This document shows positions 5,799 to 7,337 of a DNA stretch of 7,337 nucleotides, piece by piece (position 1 is the first letter of the stretch; each line of letters begins with the position of its first letter). Source of the DNA: Kiritimatiellia bacterium (GTDB lineage: Bacteria > Verrucomicrobiota > Kiritimatiellia > RFP12 > UBA1067); the NCBI GenBank assembly GCA_017430155.1, contig JAFRNO010000444.1, forward strand, positions 1 through 7,337, read 5' to 3'. A program made the translations under genes and the position numbers. Below the pieces are notes generated by a model. That model was given only the letters and a program-made list of their open reading frames with translations. It did no database searches and was not told the DNA's origin.

Positions 5799-6301
5799 CG
5801 GAGTTCTCGATCATCGACCTGGTCCTGCTGGGCGGAGTCGCCCTGCTCGTGGGCATCGGGCTCTACAGGGGACTGTCGGGGGAGCTCGCCTCCTTCGCCG
5901 CGTTCGTCGCCGCCCTGGCGGCGGGCGCCTGCCTCTACGGCGTTGCGCAAATACTCGTGCGCGCATGCGGGTTCAACAAGGGCGACGTGGCCGAAATCGT
6001 GGCGGCGGGCGTCGCCGACTTCGTCCTCGGGCTGATCGTGTTCGGCCTCGTGAGGTGGCTGGTCAACAAGTTCGTGTCGTTCCTCGTGCCGCAGCCGACG
6101 AACGCGCTGCTGGGCGCGCTGAGCGGCCTCGTCAAGAGCGTGGCCGCCTGTTTCCTTCTGTCGGGGATCGGCTTCATGCGCCCGGGCACGTACGTCCAGG
6201 GGTGGCTGGCCCAGCGGTCGCTGATCATCCACACGTTCGCCGAATGGGCCGATTCGTATTCCGCCAACCGTTCCGAGGCGAGCCCGGGGACGGAGGGATG
6301 A
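5795..6301 (+). CDS. CvpA-family inner-membrane protein
   Basis: The 168-residue protein starts at GTG 5795, overlapping the TPR gene stop as GTGA. AGGAGG at 5786-5791 leaves only a 3-nt spacer, so translational coupling probably matters. Four hydrophobic segments are visible: residues about 5-24, 30-52, 66-86 and 104-127. The start of the protein, IIDLVLLGG followed by GLYRGLSGELASF, matches the CvpA family pattern of a short first helix, a Gly/Arg turn and an acidic residue opening the second helix. A polar tail (129-168) follows. CvpA was first named for colicin V production in E. coli and is linked to envelope robustness; its molecular activity is not settled. The location between an envelope lipoprotein and a sigma factor supports an envelope function. 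No catalytic residues can be assigned. Confidence 0.8.
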   Translation: MTEFSIIDLVLLGGVALLVGIGLYRGLSGELASFAAFVAALAAGACLYGVAQILVRACGFNKGDVAEIVAAGVADFVLGLIVFGLVRWLVNKFVSFLVPQPTNALLGALSGLVKSVAACFLLSGIGFMRPGTYVQGWLAQRSLIIHTFAEWADSYSANRSEASPGTEG

Positions 6302-6885
6302 GCGATCTCCCGGATACCGAATTGATGGCGCGGACGGCGAAGGGCGATGAAGGCGCGTTTGCCGAACTGGTCGAACGATATCAGGACGTTCTGCTGAACT
6401 TTTTCCTCCGCAAGGGCGTTTCATACTCTGACGGGCAGGATCTCGCCCAGCGAACGCTGCTGCGGCTTTGGCGTTACCGGGACCGGTACGCCCCCACGGC
6501 GAAGCTGACGACGTTCCTGTTCCTCCTCGCGGGACAGGTCTCCATCGACTTCTTCCGCGCCGAAGGCCATCGACACGGCCTGGAGGAGGAGCTGGAGCGC
6601 CAGGCGGAGGTCGAGGCGACCGCGGGCACGATGTCGACCGCCGGCGAGGCGGCGGCGCCGTGCCGGCCGGCCGATCCGGGAGATGACGGGTCGGGCGAGC
6701 GCGTGCGCCGCGCCGTGGCGTCCCTGCCGCCCGCGATGCGCGACGTCGTGGAACTCGGGGTCTTCCAGGACCTTCCGTACGCGGACGTCGCGGCGATCCT
6801 GGGCATCCCCGAGGGGACCGTCAAGTCGCGGATGTTCAACGCATTGAGGAAACTGAAGGAGCTGATGAATGAACGCAGATCTTGA
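6298..6885 (+). CDS. ECF-type RNA polymerase sigma factor
   Basis: The 195-residue protein starts at ATG 6298, which overlaps the CvpA gene stop as ATGA. GGAGGG lies directly against the ATG, too close for an ideal Shine-Dalgarno, so coupling to the upstream gene is likely. The start is supported by the usual opening of this family (DTELMARTAKGDEGAFAEL). Sigma region 2 covers about residues 12-95: helix AFAELVERYQDVLLNFF, the core-binding motif QDLAQRTLLRLWRYRDRY, and LTTFLFLLAGQVSIDFFR for -10 recognition. A variable Ala/Gly/Asp-rich linker of about 40 residues (96-135) follows. Region 4 is 136-190, with LPPAMRDVVELGVFQDLPYADVAAILGIPEGTVKSRM, whose helix-turn-helix ends at 172-179. There is no region 1 or 3, so it is ECF-type. 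The ECF subgroup cannot be assigned from sequence reading. The next gene, overlapping by 17 bp, is the likely anti-sigma factor. Confidence 0.93.
   Translation: MSDLPDTELMARTAKGDEGAFAELVERYQDVLLNFFLRKGVSYSDGQDLAQRTLLRLWRYRDRYAPTAKLTTFLFLLAGQVSIDFFRAEGHRHGLEEELERQAEVEATAGTMSTAGEAAAPCRPADPGDDGSGERVRRAVASLPPAMRDVVELGVFQDLPYADVAAILGIPEGTVKSRMFNALRKLKELMNERRS
6856..6861 (+). promoter_or_regulatory. Shine-Dalgarno AAGGAG for the anti-sigma-like gene
   Basis: AAGGAG lies 7 nt before ATG 6869, inside the 3' end of the sigma factor gene. It selects this frame over the other nearby ATGs (6865 is an internal sigma codon). Confidence 0.65.
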
Positions 6886-7337
6886 GAGAGATCTCCTGGA
6901 GGCCGGCGACGGTCTCGGGGATGTCGTGGCTGCGCTCCGTCGCGCGCCGCAGGCGCATGTCGCGCCGGGCTTTGCCGCACGCGTGCGCTCGCACCTGCCG
7001 CATAAAGGCGGGTTCGTCCGCGTCCGCTCCCGGTGGCTCTCGCCGTCCGTGCTGCTCGCGGTGGCCGCCTCGCTCGTGTGCGCGTTCGTGTTCGTGGTGT
7101 TCCTCGTCAACCAGCCCGCGACGTCGCTCCCTGTCGTGCGCCTGGCCTCCTGCCAGAGGACGGACGGCTCGTTCTCGTCCTCCTCGGCCGCGCCCTACGT
7201 GCAGGCATTTGCCGTGACGGTCCTGGCGAAGGACCCGTCGGCCAATCGCGCGGCACTCGACCGGGCCGTGGACACGCTCGTGCGCTCGCAGGACGCCGAC
7301 GGAGGCTGGGGAAACGCCGCGCTCAGCGCGCGGAACG
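6869..7337 (+). CDS. Putative anti-sigma factor with external squalene-cyclase/prenyltransferase-like repeats, 3' end outside window
   Basis: The frame opens at ATG 6869, 17 bp inside the sigma factor gene, and stays open to the right edge (156 residues seen). The first 56 residues look cytoplasmic: an acidic helix (MNADLERDLLEAGDGL) and APGFAARVRSHL, a pattern common in membrane anti-sigma factors. The zinc HxxxCxxC motif is absent. Residues 57-80 are a single membrane helix (LSPSVLLAVAASLV followed by CAFVFVVFLV). Outside it come two Gln-Asp-Gly repeats 45 residues apart: CQRTDGSF (95-102), with a following helix YVQAFAVTVLA, and SQDADGGWG (140-148), preceded by ALDRAVDTLV. These match the QW-type repeats of alpha/alpha-toroid proteins (squalene cyclase, prenyltransferase beta subunit). 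The overlap with the sigma gene argues that it regulates that sigma factor. Whether the toroid binds a ligand or a protein is unknown, and catalytic residues would lie beyond the window. Confidence 0.75.
   Translation, partial: MNADLERDLLEAGDGLGDVVAALRRAPQAHVAPGFAARVRSHLPHKGGFVRVRSRWLSPSVLLAVAASLVCAFVFVVFLVNQPATSLPVVRLASCQRTDGSFSSSSAAPYVQAFAVTVLAKDPSANRAALDRAVDTLVRSQDADGGWGNAALSARN

Noticed and set aside
5965..6297. Upstream extension of the sigma factor frame
   Set aside because: It overlaps the CvpA-like gene and is Arg-rich shadow sequence; the normal sigma N-terminus begins at 6298.
5603..7110. Two - strand frames (5603-6424 and 6421-7110)
   Set aside because: They are complementary to the CvpA-like, sigma and anti-sigma genes and have low-complexity Arg/Pro-rich content.
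6882..7217. 111-residue + strand frame after the sigma gene
   Set aside because: It is Ser/Arg/Pro low-complexity sequence. The overlapping frame from 6869 has a Shine-Dalgarno, a membrane helix and repeats and remains open to the edge.
1..7337. CRISPR array, tRNA, rRNA, insertion sequence or phage signatures
   Set aside because: No regularly spaced direct repeats, cloverleaf-like sequence, transposase motifs or terminal inverted repeats were found by eye.

Overview
This 7.3 kb window is GC-rich bacterial DNA with every supported gene on the + strand. The gene types suggest a Gram-negative member of the PVC group, most plausibly a gut Kiritimatiellae/Verrucomicrobiota-type bacterium: a large secreted beta-strand-repeat protein, exported phosphatases with classic signal peptides, a TPR lipoprotein, and an ECF sigma factor with a membrane partner. 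That placement is inference from gene style and base composition; no rRNA or other marker gene is present.

Layout. (1) Positions 2-709 are the 3' end of a large beta-strand-repeat surface protein. (2) 737-1975 is an exported, dual-specificity-like tyrosine phosphatase with an N-terminal beta-sandwich-like region and an intact Cys-X5-Arg site. (3) 1976-2143 is the longest gene-poor stretch (168 bp). It holds a promoter, a Shine-Dalgarno site and a 30-codon small ORF with a perfect 8-bp GC hairpin, followed by a second promoter whose predicted start point falls on the ATG of the next gene. (4) 2144-3565 is a PhoA-family alkaline phosphatase, translationally coupled by a TTGA overlap to (5) 3562-4677, a YibE/F-family multi-pass membrane protein starting at TTG. 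(6) A third promoter at about 4685-4712 drives a tightly packed unit: TPR lipoprotein (4740-5798), CvpA-family membrane protein (5795-6301), ECF sigma factor (6298-6885), and a membrane protein starting at 6869 that runs off the right edge. The last looks like an anti-sigma factor carrying squalene-cyclase/prenyltransferase-like repeats outside the membrane.

How the genes work together. The first half is an envelope and phosphate-ester theme: secreted adhesin-like protein, exported phosphatases and a membrane permease-like protein. The second half is one co-translated signalling unit in which each start codon overlaps the previous stop. Its order, lipoprotein, membrane protein, sigma factor, membrane-anchored partner, fits an envelope-sensing system. 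The three intergenic promoters share a TGG-TATnnT extended -10 element, so the housekeeping sigma factor probably reads all three units. No stretch longer than 300 bases lacks a gene. No tRNA, rRNA, CRISPR array, insertion sequence or convincing intrinsic terminator was seen.
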